Assembly: GCF_009735625.1 (NCBI RefSeq) | Contig: NZ_CP046244.1 | Span: 2,046,001-2,110,000 of the forward strand | Reading direction: 5' to 3' | Length of the DNA stretch: 64,000 nt | From: Moorella glycerini | Lineage (GTDB): Bacteria; Bacillota; DSM-521; Neomoorellales; Neomoorellaceae | Shown: positions 49,042 through 57,253 of the stretch, one piece after another | Layout of the letters: the number at the start of each line of letters is the position of its first letter | How positions within the stretch are numbered: the stretch's first letter is position 1 | The notes under the pieces: generated by a model | Database searches by the model: none | What the model was told of the DNA's origin: nothing | Seen by the model: only the letters and a program-made list of their open reading frames with translations | Program-made: the position numbers and the translations under genes

Positions 49042-50181
49042 ATGCAAATCCCCCTTTCCCGCCCGGATATCACCGAAAAGGAGATAAATCTGGTCAACGA
49101 GGTTCTCCGCTCGCCCTTCCTGGCCCTGGGGCCAAAGATGGTGGAGTTTGAAGAGGCTGTGGCAAACTATGTGGGACGCAGGTATGGTATCGCGGTAAAC
49201 AGCGGCACCAGCGGGTTGCACCTGCTGATCAAGGCCTATGGCATCGGTGAGGGCGATGAGGTTATTACCACGCCCTTCAGTTTTATCGCCTCCAGCAACT
49301 GTATCCTTTATGAGCAGGCCAGGCCGGTCTTTGTCGATATTGAGCCGGAAACCGGAAATATAGATCCGAATCTTATTGAAGAGGCCATTACTTCCCGGAC
49401 AAAAGCCATTTTACCGGTTGACGCCTTCGGCCAGCCGGCCCGGCTGGATGTCATCCGGGACATTGCCCGTCGCCACGGCCTGGTGGTCATCGAAGACGCC
49501 TGCGAAGCCCTGGGCTCAGAGTATAAGGGCGTAAAAACGGGGAGCGGCAGCTTTGCCGACGGTGCTGTTTTTGCTTTCTACCCCAATAAGCAGATTACCA
49601 CCGGCGAGGGCGGTATGATTGTCACCGATGATGAGCGGGTGGCCGGACTGTGCCGCAGCCTGCGCAACCAGGGGCGGGGTGAAGGGGGCGTCTGGTTAAA
49701 CCACGAGCGCCTGGGCTACAACTACCGCCTGGACGAGCTTTCGGCGGCCTTAGGATTAGCGCAGATGGGCAGGATTGAGGAGATTATCACGAAAAGGCAG
49801 CAGGTGGCGGAGCTTTATAACCAGAGGCTGGTGCAAATTCCCGGCATCCGTTTGCCTTACATAGCGCCGGAAGTAACCCGCATGAGCTGGTTCGTCTATG
49901 TAATCCGGGTCGGCATGGATGAGGCGGCGCCGGCCAAACAGGCGGCGGTGCGCGACCATGTTATGCAACGCCTGCAGGCAGCAGGCATCGGCTGCCGTCC
50001 CTATTTTACTCCCATCCACCTGCAACCTTTCTACCGCGCCTTCGGGTATAAGGAAGGAGATTTCCCGGTTACCGAAGCGGCCGGGCGGACGAGTATTGCC
50101 ATTCCTTTTTACAATAATTTGACGGCGGCAGAAATTGATTATGTCGTGGAGACCCTGGAGAAGGCACTGGAGGAATATTAG
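49042..50181 (+). CDS. DegT/DnrJ/EryC1 sugar aminotransferase
   Basis: A PLP-dependent enzyme of 379 aa that aminates a keto-sugar nucleotide, here probably the product of the CapD-like dehydratase encoded next. 'IPLSRPDITEKEINLVNEVL' is the family start, 'AVNSGTSGLHLLIKAYGIGE' near 53, 'VIEDACEALGSEYKG' near 152 contains the conserved Asp, and the PLP lysine is in 'FAFYPNKQITTGEGGMIVTD' (near 176-195). It has the length and motifs of PglE-type 4-aminotransferases. GGAGGGGC precedes ATG 49042. Confidence 0.9.
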   Translation: MQIPLSRPDITEKEINLVNEVLRSPFLALGPKMVEFEEAVANYVGRRYGIAVNSGTSGLHLLIKAYGIGEGDEVITTPFSFIASSNCILYEQARPVFVDIEPETGNIDPNLIEEAITSRTKAILPVDAFGQPARLDVIRDIARRHGLVVIEDACEALGSEYKGVKTGSGSFADGAVFAFYPNKQITTGEGGMIVTDDERVAGLCRSLRNQGRGEGGVWLNHERLGYNYRLDELSAALGLAQMGRIEEIITKRQQVAELYNQRLVQIPGIRLPYIAPEVTRMSWFVYVIRVGMDEAAPAKQAAVRDHVMQRLQAAGIGCRPYFTPIHLQPFYRAFGYKEGDFPVTEAAGRTSIAIPFYNNLTAAEIDYVVETLEKALEEY

Positions 50182-50201
50182 AAAACCGGAGGAAAGAGGC
50201 C

Positions 50202-52115
50202 ATGAATAGAATTACCCGCACCCTGGCCTTGATAACCGTTGACGCTGTAGCAGTCAATGCGGCTTTGTTTTTAGCTTTATGGCTGCGTTTTGACGGTGTT
50301 ATTAAACCTGTGTACATAAACGGCGCCTTGCGGCTGGTGCCCCTGGCCACCTTATTTTATATAGCTTCCTTTTACTCCTTCCGCCTCTATAACCGCCTCT
50401 GGCAGTATGCCAGCATTAACGAGCTGCTGGCCATCGTTACAGCCACCCTGGTGGGAACTATGGCCAGCGTCTCCCTGGCTTATTTCCGCATGGTCGGCGG
50501 TACTTTTCCCCTGCCGCGCAGCATTTTTGCATTATGGACCATCCTGATTATTGCCCTGGTGGGCCTTTCCCGCCTTTCCTGGCGCCTTTTCCGCGAATAC
50601 CGCTTCCCAATGGTGCGTAATGGTGGGCGGGCCGTCCTGATCGTCGGCGCCGGGGATGCCGGGGCTATGGTGGCCCGTGAATTCCGCAGTCGCAGTAACG
50701 GTTACGGCAGTGAGGCGCACCCCGTCGGCTTTGTCGATGACGATCCCAATAAGCAGGGCCGCACCCTGTACGGCCTGCCGGTCCTGGGCACCAGGGATGA
50801 TATACCCCGGCTGGTGGAGGACTTTGGTATTGAAGAAATCGTTATCGCCATGCCTTCGGTGCGGGGCAAGATTATTCGTGAGATTGTTGAAATCTGTCAT
50901 GGTACCGGTGCTGAATTGCGCATTTTACCTGGTATTTATGATTTGTTGGACGGCTCAGTTAAGGTTGACCCTATACGCGAGATAAGGATTGAAGACATCC
51001 TGGGCCGGGAGCCGGTCCAGGTCGACCTGGCGGCCATGGCCGGTTACCTGGCAGGGGAAGTGGTCCTGGTGACCGGCGCCGGCGGTTCCATCGGGTCGGA
51101 GCTCTGCCGCCAGGTGGCCGGCTTCGGCCCCGGACTGTTAATTTTGCTGGGCCACGGCGAGAACAGTATTTATGAAATCCACCAGGAATTAAGCCGCAGT
51201 TTCCCGGATATTGAGCTCGTCCAGGCTGTAGTGGATGTGAAGGACGAGGCCGCCGTTGACCAGCTTTTCCGGAAGTATAAGCCGGCGGTGGTTTTCCATG
51301 CTGCCGCCCACAAGCACGTGCCGCTGATGGAAATGAACCCCGCCGAGGCTATTAAGAATAACGTCCTGGGAACGCGGGTGGTGGCCCGGGCGGCCGATAA
51401 GCATCGCAGCAAGGTTTTCGTCCTGATTTCCACGGATAAAGCCGTCAATCCTACCAGCATCATGGGGGCGTCCAAGCGGGTGGCGGAGATGGTGGTCCAG
51501 GAAATGGCCCGGCGGAGCAAGACCCGTTTCGCGGCCGTGCGTTTCGGTAACGTCCTGGGCAGCCGGGGCAGCGTGGTACCTTTATTCCAGCGCCAGATTG
51601 CCGCTGGCGGCCCGGTGACGGTGACCCACCCTGAAATGACCCGCTACTTTATGACCATCCCCGAGGCAGTGCAGCTGGTCATCCAGGCCGGCGCCCTGGT
51701 CCGGGGCGGGGAGATCTTTGTCCTCGACATGGGCGAGCCGGTGAAAATATTAGACCTGGCGCGGAGCATGATTATCCTGTCTGGTTACGAACCGGGAAGG
51801 GATATTGAAATCGTCTTTACCGGCGTCCGGCCGGGGGAGAAGCTCTATGAAGAGATCCTGACGGCCGGGGAGGGAGTTAATGCTACTTCCCATGAGCGGA
51901 TCTTTATTGCCCGGCCGGAGGAATTCGACGTCGCCAGGCTGGAGCGTTTCCTGTGGCTGGTTTCCCAGCCCAGCTGGCGGGCCGACATGGCCGGGGTGGA
52001 AGAACTGCTGCGCCTGGTCCTGCCTGGCTTCCGGGTAGATAAGGGGCAGGAACTGGTGCAGCTGGGGGAGGTGGTTAGCTTTGGCAAAGAAGTTATACGA
52101 GGACATGCTCTTTAA
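50202..52115 (+). CDS. CapD/PglF-type nucleoside-diphosphate sugar 4,6-dehydratase
   Basis: A 637-aa membrane-bound dehydratase that makes UDP-4-keto-6-deoxy-N-acetyl sugars. Four TM helices occupy about 1-130. A first Rossmann-like domain begins 'AVLIVGAGDAGAMVAREFRS'. The catalytic SDR domain begins 'VVLVTGAGGSIGSELCRQVA' near 286, with 'LISTDKAVNPTSIMGASKRV' near 406, where the usual YxxxK is replaced by MxxxK, as in PglF and FlaA1-like enzymes. It starts at ATG 50202 after GGAGGAAAGAGG. With DegT and PglC it gives a UDP-bacillosamine- or FucNAc4N-like pathway. A second copy of its 3' third lies at 63.1 kb. Confidence 0.92.
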   Translation: MNRITRTLALITVDAVAVNAALFLALWLRFDGVIKPVYINGALRLVPLATLFYIASFYSFRLYNRLWQYASINELLAIVTATLVGTMASVSLAYFRMVGGTFPLPRSIFALWTILIIALVGLSRLSWRLFREYRFPMVRNGGRAVLIVGAGDAGAMVAREFRSRSNGYGSEAHPVGFVDDDPNKQGRTLYGLPVLGTRDDIPRLVEDFGIEEIVIAMPSVRGKIIREIVEICHGTGAELRILPGIYDLLDGSVKVDPIREIRIEDILGREPVQVDLAAMAGYLAGEVVLVTGAGGSIGSELCRQVAGFGPGLLILLGHGENSIYEIHQELSRSFPDIELVQAVVDVKDEAAVDQLFRKYKPAVVFHAAAHKHVPLMEMNPAEAIKNNVLGTRVVARAADKHRSKVFVLISTDKAVNPTSIMGASKRVAEMVVQEMARRSKTRFAAVRFGNVLGSRGSVVPLFQRQIAAGGPVTVTHPEMTRYFMTIPEAVQLVIQAGALVRGGEIFVLDMGEPVKILDLARSMIILSGYEPGRDIEIVFTGVRPGEKLYEEILTAGEGVNATSHERIFIARPEEFDVARLERFLWLVSQPSWRADMAGVEELLRLVLPGFRVDKGQELVQLGEVVSFGKEVIRGHAL

Positions 52116-53169
52116 AATGATTACAGAGAAAAGCAGGGAACGTTTGCTTGAGTTCCTGGCAGCCCTGCCTCCAGAAACAGACAGGAACTTTGAACTATAT
52201 CTCACCAAAATGGCCCAGAAAATACCTGATATTAATGGCCTGCTAACGGAAGTCCTCGAAAAGCCTCCGGTAACGGGAGAGGAAAAAGCAGACCTGATAG
52301 CCTTCGCCTGCTTCTTTGCTTTGAATATCTATTACCGTCATAAGAGAGATATAACAAAAGTCCATGATATTATAGAGAAATATAGGCACCGCTTCAGTCA
52401 TCATCCCATGTTTCCCCACGTTTTATCCCTTTATTATAGAAGCACTGGCAGTAGCAAAGACCTAAAAACAGCGTTAGACTATGCTCAGCAGGCTGCTCAA
52501 CTGATGCCCGGAAATCCAGGTGTCCAGCACAGCTTGGCCGAAGCCTTAATTAATTTGATGGATGAAGGGGAAATCGAAAAATCGGAAGCCAATTTAAACA
52601 GGGCCGAGGAAGCCATTAACAAAGCCATTATGCTGGAGGCAACCTATCCTAAATTTTATAGTACCAGGGGGAGATTGTTGGCTCTTAAAGGGATGTTCAA
52701 GGAAGCCCGGGAAGCAGTAGAGCAGGCGATAGATATGGAAGACTCCACAGCCCATGATTACCCCATTCGCTACAGCGGGTATCAAGATATTTTAGGGAAA
52801 ATAAGGCAAATGGAGTTTTCCCGGCAGGTTGACAAGAAGCTGGCTGAAGCGGAAGGAAAAATTAATAAAGCAAGGCAGGAAACAGAGGAGCAGCTTAAAC
52901 AATTCCGGGTGCAGAATTTGGAGTTTTTGGGCTTGTTTGCAGCCATTATTTCCTTTACAGTGGGCAGTATTCAATTTGTTTCCAGGTTGACCTTTGAGCA
53001 AGGAGTGATTTTGCTATTAATTTTTACCGGCAGTTTATTATACATTTATAGTGGGTTAAGCATAGTATTACACGGCAGAGCATATCTGTCTAGGACTATA
53101 ATAGTACTGGCCCTGGCCCTCATTTTGTTTTTTGTTTCTTTGGCCTTCAAAGGAGTTCTGGTTAAATAA
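52081..53169 (+). CDS. TPR protein with two C-terminal membrane helices
   Basis: A 362-aa protein starting at TTG 52081, supported by GGGGGAGGTGG 6 nt upstream; ATG 52105 is a weaker alternative. TPR-like helices cover about 100-230 ('LKTALDYAQQAAQLMPGNPG', 'AEEAINKAIMLEATYPKFYS', 'MFKEAREAVEQAIDME'). A coiled coil follows ('QVDKKLAEAEGKINKARQET'), then TM helices near 278-300, 308-325 and 335-355. It overlaps the CapD gene by 35 nt and the PP2C gene by 1 nt. Together with the phosphatase it looks like a membrane signalling pair. Confidence 0.7.
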   Translation: MAKKLYEDMLFKMITEKSRERLLEFLAALPPETDRNFELYLTKMAQKIPDINGLLTEVLEKPPVTGEEKADLIAFACFFALNIYYRHKRDITKVHDIIEKYRHRFSHHPMFPHVLSLYYRSTGSSKDLKTALDYAQQAAQLMPGNPGVQHSLAEALINLMDEGEIEKSEANLNRAEEAINKAIMLEATYPKFYSTRGRLLALKGMFKEAREAVEQAIDMEDSTAHDYPIRYSGYQDILGKIRQMEFSRQVDKKLAEAEGKINKARQETEEQLKQFRVQNLEFLGLFAAIISFTVGSIQFVSRLTFEQGVILLLIFTGSLLYIYSGLSIVLHGRAYLSRTIIVLALALILFFVSLAFKGVLVK

Positions 53170-54029
53170 TGAAAGTCATACGTTTAGAAGCGATTTCTTT
53201 AGCCGGGAGCGACATAAATGAAGACCTGTACGGTTATGACGCTCAAGCTTTCTGGGTAATGGATGGCGCCACAGCTTTAGTTACACCGTATACCGGAGAT
53301 GCTGCCGCGGAAGTTTGCTGGTTGATAAATAAGGTGGAGGGAGTTATAAGGAGCGGGATTAAGGAACGAAACGCCGCTTTGCCAGAAATAATGAGGATGG
53401 CTGCCTTGGCGGTAAGGCGGGAGTTGGCTGGCAATGAAAATCGGCAGCCCTGGGAATTTCCTAGTTGCAGTATAGCGCTGGTAAGGGTAAACAAGGATTT
53501 TCTTGAATATTTCTTGCTCGGCGATGTGACCCTGGCTTTTAAATCCGGTGAAGAATTGAGGGTCATCAGCGATGATGCCATAAGAAGACTTGATGCAAAG
53601 GCGATAAAAGAAAAATTGCGTTTCCAGGCGGAAGGATTGACTTCTGCCGCCGCCAGGCAGGCCATACTCCCGATTTTGCGCCGGCACCGGTCCTTGATGA
53701 ACACACCTGGCGGGTACTGGATTTTCAATGGCAGCCCCGAAGCGATTAAGAATGCCCTGACAGGAACGGTTAATTTGGAAAACAGCAGTGAGTTTATTTT
53801 AGCAACAGACGGTTTCTCCAGGCTGGTTGACACTTTTCATGTTTATCCCACCTGGGGCTTTTTGTTTCAGGACCTGAAAAAAAGCTCCCTCACTGAATTA
53901 GCCGAACGGCTCCGGCAGCTAGAACAAGACGACCTGGAATGCCTGCAGTACCCCCGCTTTAGCCCCCACGATGATGCTACGGCTTTATATGTAGAGTTGG
54001 GGGATGAAGCCGATAGGCGTACCTTATAA
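53169..54029 (+). CDS. PP2C-like protein phosphatase
   Basis: A 286-aa metal-dependent Ser/Thr phosphatase-like protein. The PP2C motifs are recognisable but diverged: 'SDINEDLYGYDAQAFWVMDG' followed by ATAL (near 14-37, the ED...DG metal site), 'FLLGDVTLAF' near 117 (G-D), and 'EFILATDGFSRLVDTFHV' near 206 (TDG), with 'HDDATALYVEL' near 272 (DD). It is coupled to the upstream TPR/membrane gene (ATAATG overlap). No kinase gene is adjacent. The target may be a phosphoprotein of the same conflict or signalling system. Confidence 0.8.
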   Translation: MKVIRLEAISLAGSDINEDLYGYDAQAFWVMDGATALVTPYTGDAAAEVCWLINKVEGVIRSGIKERNAALPEIMRMAALAVRRELAGNENRQPWEFPSCSIALVRVNKDFLEYFLLGDVTLAFKSGEELRVISDDAIRRLDAKAIKEKLRFQAEGLTSAAARQAILPILRRHRSLMNTPGGYWIFNGSPEAIKNALTGTVNLENSSEFILATDGFSRLVDTFHVYPTWGFLFQDLKKSSLTELAERLRQLEQDDLECLQYPRFSPHDDATALYVELGDEADRRTL

Positions 54030-54079
54030 TGGACCCAGAAAATAAAATACACATGCCGGCAGCTTTTCGCTTCTAACTA

Positions 54080-54285
54080 GTTTTTCAGTTCATCAAGCCC
54101 GAAAAGGAAGGGGGAAAACGTCGAACAGTTGCTTCCGGTTTCCCGTCAACATCGCCTTTTAGCAAGCAGTCGACGACAGTTTCCTCGTGGGCATTCAGTC
54201 CACAACAGATTTCCAGAATGGCTTATATTTAATTCACCCCGCTACTTTAAATTTCAGAATGATTGCCCACTTGATCTTTTTCATT
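54080..54285 (-). pseudogene. Decayed 5' end of an IS110 element
   Basis: On the + strand TTTTCAGTTCATCAAGCCCG, GCCTTTTAGCAAGCAGTCGA, CCACAACAGATTTCCAGAAT and TTTCAGAATGATTGCCC align in order with 28520-28710 (TTTCAGTTCATCAAGCCCGG, GCCTTTTAATAGGCAGG.A, CCACAGCAGGTTTCCAAGAT, TTTCAGGGATGATTGCCC). This is the start of the IS110 transposase plus part of its leader, about 75% identical and full of stops. It fills most of the gap between the PP2C and TS-like genes. Confidence 0.7.
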
Positions 54286-54336
54286 ATGGGTTGTGTCAAG
54301 CAGACATGAGTGGTTAGGAAGAAAAGGGGGGTAAGG

Positions 54337-55068
54337 GTGTTGTTAAATCCTGTTTTAGTTAATGCGGAAAGTTTCCAAGAAGCATGGCTTAAAGGTTCCA
54401 GGCTAATCGTTCAGAATAAATGGGAGTTATGGAATCTGATAGTACATATTACAAATCCCAACAACTTCGATACTATTTTTCACAGATCTGTTTCAAGATT
54501 TGCCTTTACCCATAACCTTTTAGATCCCAAAGCAGTGGCCTATACAATTTTTCCTTACAAACTCTACAGGCGGTATAGAACGGCAAGTAATTTATTTCAT
54601 GTTTATAATAAACCCCATGGTTTTTATGAACGCAAATATGGTAGTAGTAAATATTGGGGCAATTACTTTAGACGAATGACATATTATGAAGGTACTAATG
54701 GGGTTATAAATCAACTTGAGAATATAATAAATGCTATTAACAATTCACGTAGAATCCATAAAGCAGCATATACAATCGTAATTCAAAAACCGGGTGGGGA
54801 AACTGTTAAACCTTTAGGTGGACCATGCCTTAATTATATTGCGATACAACAAGAACCTTCAACACCAAAAAGATTAAGTTTACTATGTGTTTATCGAAAC
54901 CATGATTTTCTTGAACGAACTTATGGAAATTATTGGGGTTTATGCGAACTTCTCAAATTCCTAGCAGCAGAAATAGAAGCAATTCCTACAGGAATAACAT
55001 GTATATCATCTCACGCTTTTATTGCTTCTCATAAGCGAGACTTTAAAAGATTGGTGGACAGTTTATGA
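54337..55068 (+). CDS. Thymidylate-synthase-like protein
   Basis: About 243 aa. AAGGGGGG lies 6 nt before GTG 54337; the frame is open from 54310. The C-terminal half has the order of TS-fold motifs: 'QLENIINAINNSRR', 'KPLGGPCLNYIAIQQEPS' (like GLPPCH.. of TS, with a Cys at the catalytic position), 'SLLCVYRNHDFLERTYGNYW' (like the RSxD..LG.PFN motif) and 'CISSHAFIASHKRDFKRLV' (like ..HIY..H). This suggests a diverged TS or dNMP hydroxymethylase. The gene overlaps a radical SAM gene by 4 nt. It is AT-rich, so probably mobile. Its substrate is unknown. Confidence 0.6.
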   Translation: MLLNPVLVNAESFQEAWLKGSRLIVQNKWELWNLIVHITNPNNFDTIFHRSVSRFAFTHNLLDPKAVAYTIFPYKLYRRYRTASNLFHVYNKPHGFYERKYGSSKYWGNYFRRMTYYEGTNGVINQLENIINAINNSRRIHKAAYTIVIQKPGGETVKPLGGPCLNYIAIQQEPSTPKRLSLLCVYRNHDFLERTYGNYWGLCELLKFLAAEIEAIPTGITCISSHAFIASHKRDFKRLVDSL

Positions 55069-55997
55069 TGGCTTTACCTAATCTCCTCAAGGAAATAAAA
55101 ATCGAGGTAACTCATAAATGTCCGTTAGCTTGTATTCATTGTTCAAGCGACTCTAGCCCATCATGTAATCGTGAAATGGATTTAAATTCATGCCTCAATA
55201 TAGTACAAGAAGCAAATGATATGGGAGTAAAAAAAATAGTGTTTTCCGGTGGCGAACCATTAATTTGGGAGGGGTTGGAAAAAGTAGTACAAAAAGCATC
55301 TCAACATACAAACAAGATAATAGTTTATACATCAGGTAATATCAAAGATAGTTCTACAAAGCTTTATACTCTTAAATTATGTGGTGTTAGTAAGGTTGTG
55401 TTTAGTGTTTTTGGTGCAAATTCATATACACATGAAGGAATTACTCGTATAAATGGAAGTTTTAATGCAACGATGAAAGCAGTTTCAGCCGCAGTTAATT
55501 TAGGGTATCAGACAGAATTCCATTTTGTTCCGTTAAAGATTAATTACAAAAATCTTTCTGAAATAGCTAGGCTAGCGAGGCAAATGGGTGTTTCCCGTAT
55601 AAGCCTCCTTAGGTTTGTCCCGCAAGGGCGAGGTTATATTTTAAGAAAATATGCCTTGAATCGTATACAGAACATCGAACTTAAGCAGATGATAGTTAAT
55701 CTTAGAAAAATGGGATTTGACATTAGGACAGGATCACCCTTTAATTTCCTTTTAATTAATGACCAGCCTTCATGTATGGCGGCAAAGGATAGGTTAATAG
55801 TAGGGCCTGATTTGCGTATATACCCGTGTGATGCTTTTAAACAGATTAAAGCAGAAGAACTAGTTGGTACTTTACATTTTTCAACGTTAACTAGATACTC
55901 TTTAAAAGAGTGTTGGGAGAACTCCCCATTTCTTAAGGCTGTTAGAGATTACTTAAACAAAGGTTTTGCTGAGCCTTGCTGTCATTTAGCACATTAA
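55065..55997 (+). CDS. Radical SAM protein with SPASM-like C-terminus
   Basis: A 310-aa enzyme. The cluster motif C-x3-C-x2-C is at residues 19, 23 and 26 ('VTHKCPLACIHCSS'), followed by 'IVFSGGEPLIWEG' (the SAM-binding GGE). A later Cys set 'LRIYPCDAF' near 247, with 'FAEPCCHLAH' at the end, could bind a second cluster. It starts at ATG 55065, overlapping the TS-like gene, so the two are translationally coupled. It does not look like viperin or MoaA. Its substrate is unknown; a nucleotide handled by the TS-like partner is a reasonable guess. Confidence 0.8.
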   Translation: MMALPNLLKEIKIEVTHKCPLACIHCSSDSSPSCNREMDLNSCLNIVQEANDMGVKKIVFSGGEPLIWEGLEKVVQKASQHTNKIIVYTSGNIKDSSTKLYTLKLCGVSKVVFSVFGANSYTHEGITRINGSFNATMKAVSAAVNLGYQTEFHFVPLKINYKNLSEIARLARQMGVSRISLLRFVPQGRGYILRKYALNRIQNIELKQMIVNLRKMGFDIRTGSPFNFLLINDQPSCMAAKDRLIVGPDLRIYPCDAFKQIKAEELVGTLHFSTLTRYSLKECWENSPFLKAVRDYLNKGFAEPCCHLAH

Positions 55998-56012
55998 ATT
56001 AACCACCGTTTT

Positions 56013-56067
56013 TCAAATTAAAGTAACTCACGCCGCCGGCACAAACTGCAAGATTATCAAATTACAG
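56013..56067. repeat. Candidate transposon end repeats
   Basis: TCAAATTAAAG (56013-56023) and TCAAATTACAG (56057-56067) are direct repeats 44 bp apart, outside the last gene of the rve/AAA transposon. Multi-gene transposons with rve-type transposase and AAA protein often carry such repeated binding sites at their ends. The exact terminus could not be fixed. Confidence 0.35.
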
Positions 56068-56114
56068 CACCCCAAATTCTCAGGAATTGCACATTAGCAC
56101 AATAAAATCCCCAA

Positions 56115-56137
56115 AGAAAAAAGCCGCTCAACGCGGC
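56115..56137 (-). terminator. Rho-independent terminator of the transposon operon
   Basis: On the - strand GCCGCGTTGAGCGGC forms a stem-loop followed by a T6 run, directly after the TAG stop of the 103-aa gene. Confidence 0.75.
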
Positions 56138-56449
56138 CTAAAAAGAAGGGGCCTTGAACCGTTCCGCCAATTTTTTATCAAGGGCAGCCAGGCGTTTTCT
56201 CTGGAAATCAAATCCTTGTTCCAGTTGCAACTGGCAAATAAAGCTGTAATAATGGGGTTCCTCGCGGGCGGTATAGAAAGACTCCAGGTATTTTAGCAAT
56301 TCAGCGTAAAGGTCGCGGGCGAAATCCAATACCGGGCGTTCCAATTCCTCACCGTAGGAACCAGAAGTATTCGCCCAGAGGACGAAAGCCAGGATCTCCA
56401 GGAGACTTTCCACGTCTCTGGGGGAAGCAAGCTTAAGCATAGCCACCAC
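56138..56449 (-). CDS. Small helical protein of the rve/AAA transposon
   Basis: A 103-aa, all-helical protein (MVAMLKLASPRDVESLLEIL...) with 'VLDFARDLYAELLKYLESFY' and a basic C-terminus. It follows the AAA gene by 2 nt and ends at a terminator, so it is the third gene of the transposon. No domain was recognised. A role in target choice or regulation is only an inference. Confidence 0.6.
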   Translation of the reverse strand: MVAMLKLASPRDVESLLEILAFVLWANTSGSYGEELERPVLDFARDLYAELLKYLESFYTAREEPHYYSFICQLQLEQGFDFQRKRLAALDKKLAERFKAPSF

Positions 56450-56451
56450 CC

Positions 56452-57252
56452 TTAGAGGCCAATTTCGGCAGCTGCCTGGCGGACCACATCAGCACTAATC
56501 AGCTGGGCTTTAAGCTGGGCGCCCCAGAGGAGGGAAGTCAGGGCCAGGTTGTTCACCAGGCGCGGCCAGCCGCGGGAGCGAGAAGCGATGGCCTCGACGG
56601 CAGGCGGCTCAAATAAAGGCCTGGTAGCCCCCACCAGGGATAAATGGTGCTCCAGGTAGGCGCCCACCTCCTCACGGTTTAAAGGTTCCACCTGGAAGCG
56701 AACCACCAGGCGTTGGGCCAGAGACTGGGTCTGGTTCAACTCCAAGCGGCTCAACAAAAAAGGCAAGCCGGCCAGGACCAGGATAAAAGGATTAAAGGCG
56801 TCCATGGCGAAATTAAAGAGCAGGGCCAGGTCCAGCAGGAATTTGGGGTTAGCCAGGTGCATCTCATCCAGGATGAAGACGGGCGTAATCTTTTTATCCC
56901 GGAAGAACACCTGGACCGCCTGCTGGATCTGGTGAAAAAGGTCAATCTTGCGGAAAGACGGTTCTTCCCCCAGGCCCCGGGCCAAACCGCGGTAAAAATC
57001 CATGACCGTCCCTGTGGCCAGGGGCAAATAAATAACCTTAAAGAGGGCCGGGTTTAAATTAGCACAAAAGACCCGCAAGGCAAAGGTCTTACCGGCTCCC
57101 GGTTCCCCCACCAGGACCCCCATGCCCCGGACGCGGGATAAATACTCCAGCCGGGCCCTCGTTTCTTTTAAACTGCAGGAAAGGAAGGCATCCTGGGGTT
57201 TTAGCTCCTTGCCAAAAGGAGCCCCTTTTAAGCCATAAAAAGCCTGGTACAT
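56452..57252 (-). CDS. ExeA/TniB-like AAA ATPase of the transposon
   Basis: A 266-aa AAA+ protein. The start ATG 57252 (MYQAFYGLKGAPFGKELKPQ) is the ExeA-type N-terminus and lies 1 nt after the transposase stop; AGGGAGGGG in the end of that gene is the ribosome site. Walker A 'LVGEPGAGKTFALRVFCANL' lies near 49, Walker B 'TPVFILDEMHLANPKF' near 122, and 'QRLVVRFQVEPLNREEV' is the sensor region. As in Tn7/Tn5053/IS21-type systems, it probably activates the transposase and selects targets. Confidence 0.85.
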   Translation of the reverse strand: MYQAFYGLKGAPFGKELKPQDAFLSCSLKETRARLEYLSRVRGMGVLVGEPGAGKTFALRVFCANLNPALFKVIYLPLATGTVMDFYRGLARGLGEEPSFRKIDLFHQIQQAVQVFFRDKKITPVFILDEMHLANPKFLLDLALLFNFAMDAFNPFILVLAGLPFLLSRLELNQTQSLAQRLVVRFQVEPLNREEVGAYLEHHLSLVGATRPLFEPPAVEAIASRSRGWPRLVNNLALTSLLWGAQLKAQLISADVVRQAAAEIGL

Positions 57253-57253
57253 T

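Noticed and set aside
55065-55997. Radical SAM protein considered as prokaryotic viperin
   Set aside because: The cluster motif context (KCPLACIHC) and the C-terminal Cys set differ from viperins, and no nucleotide kinase neighbour is present.
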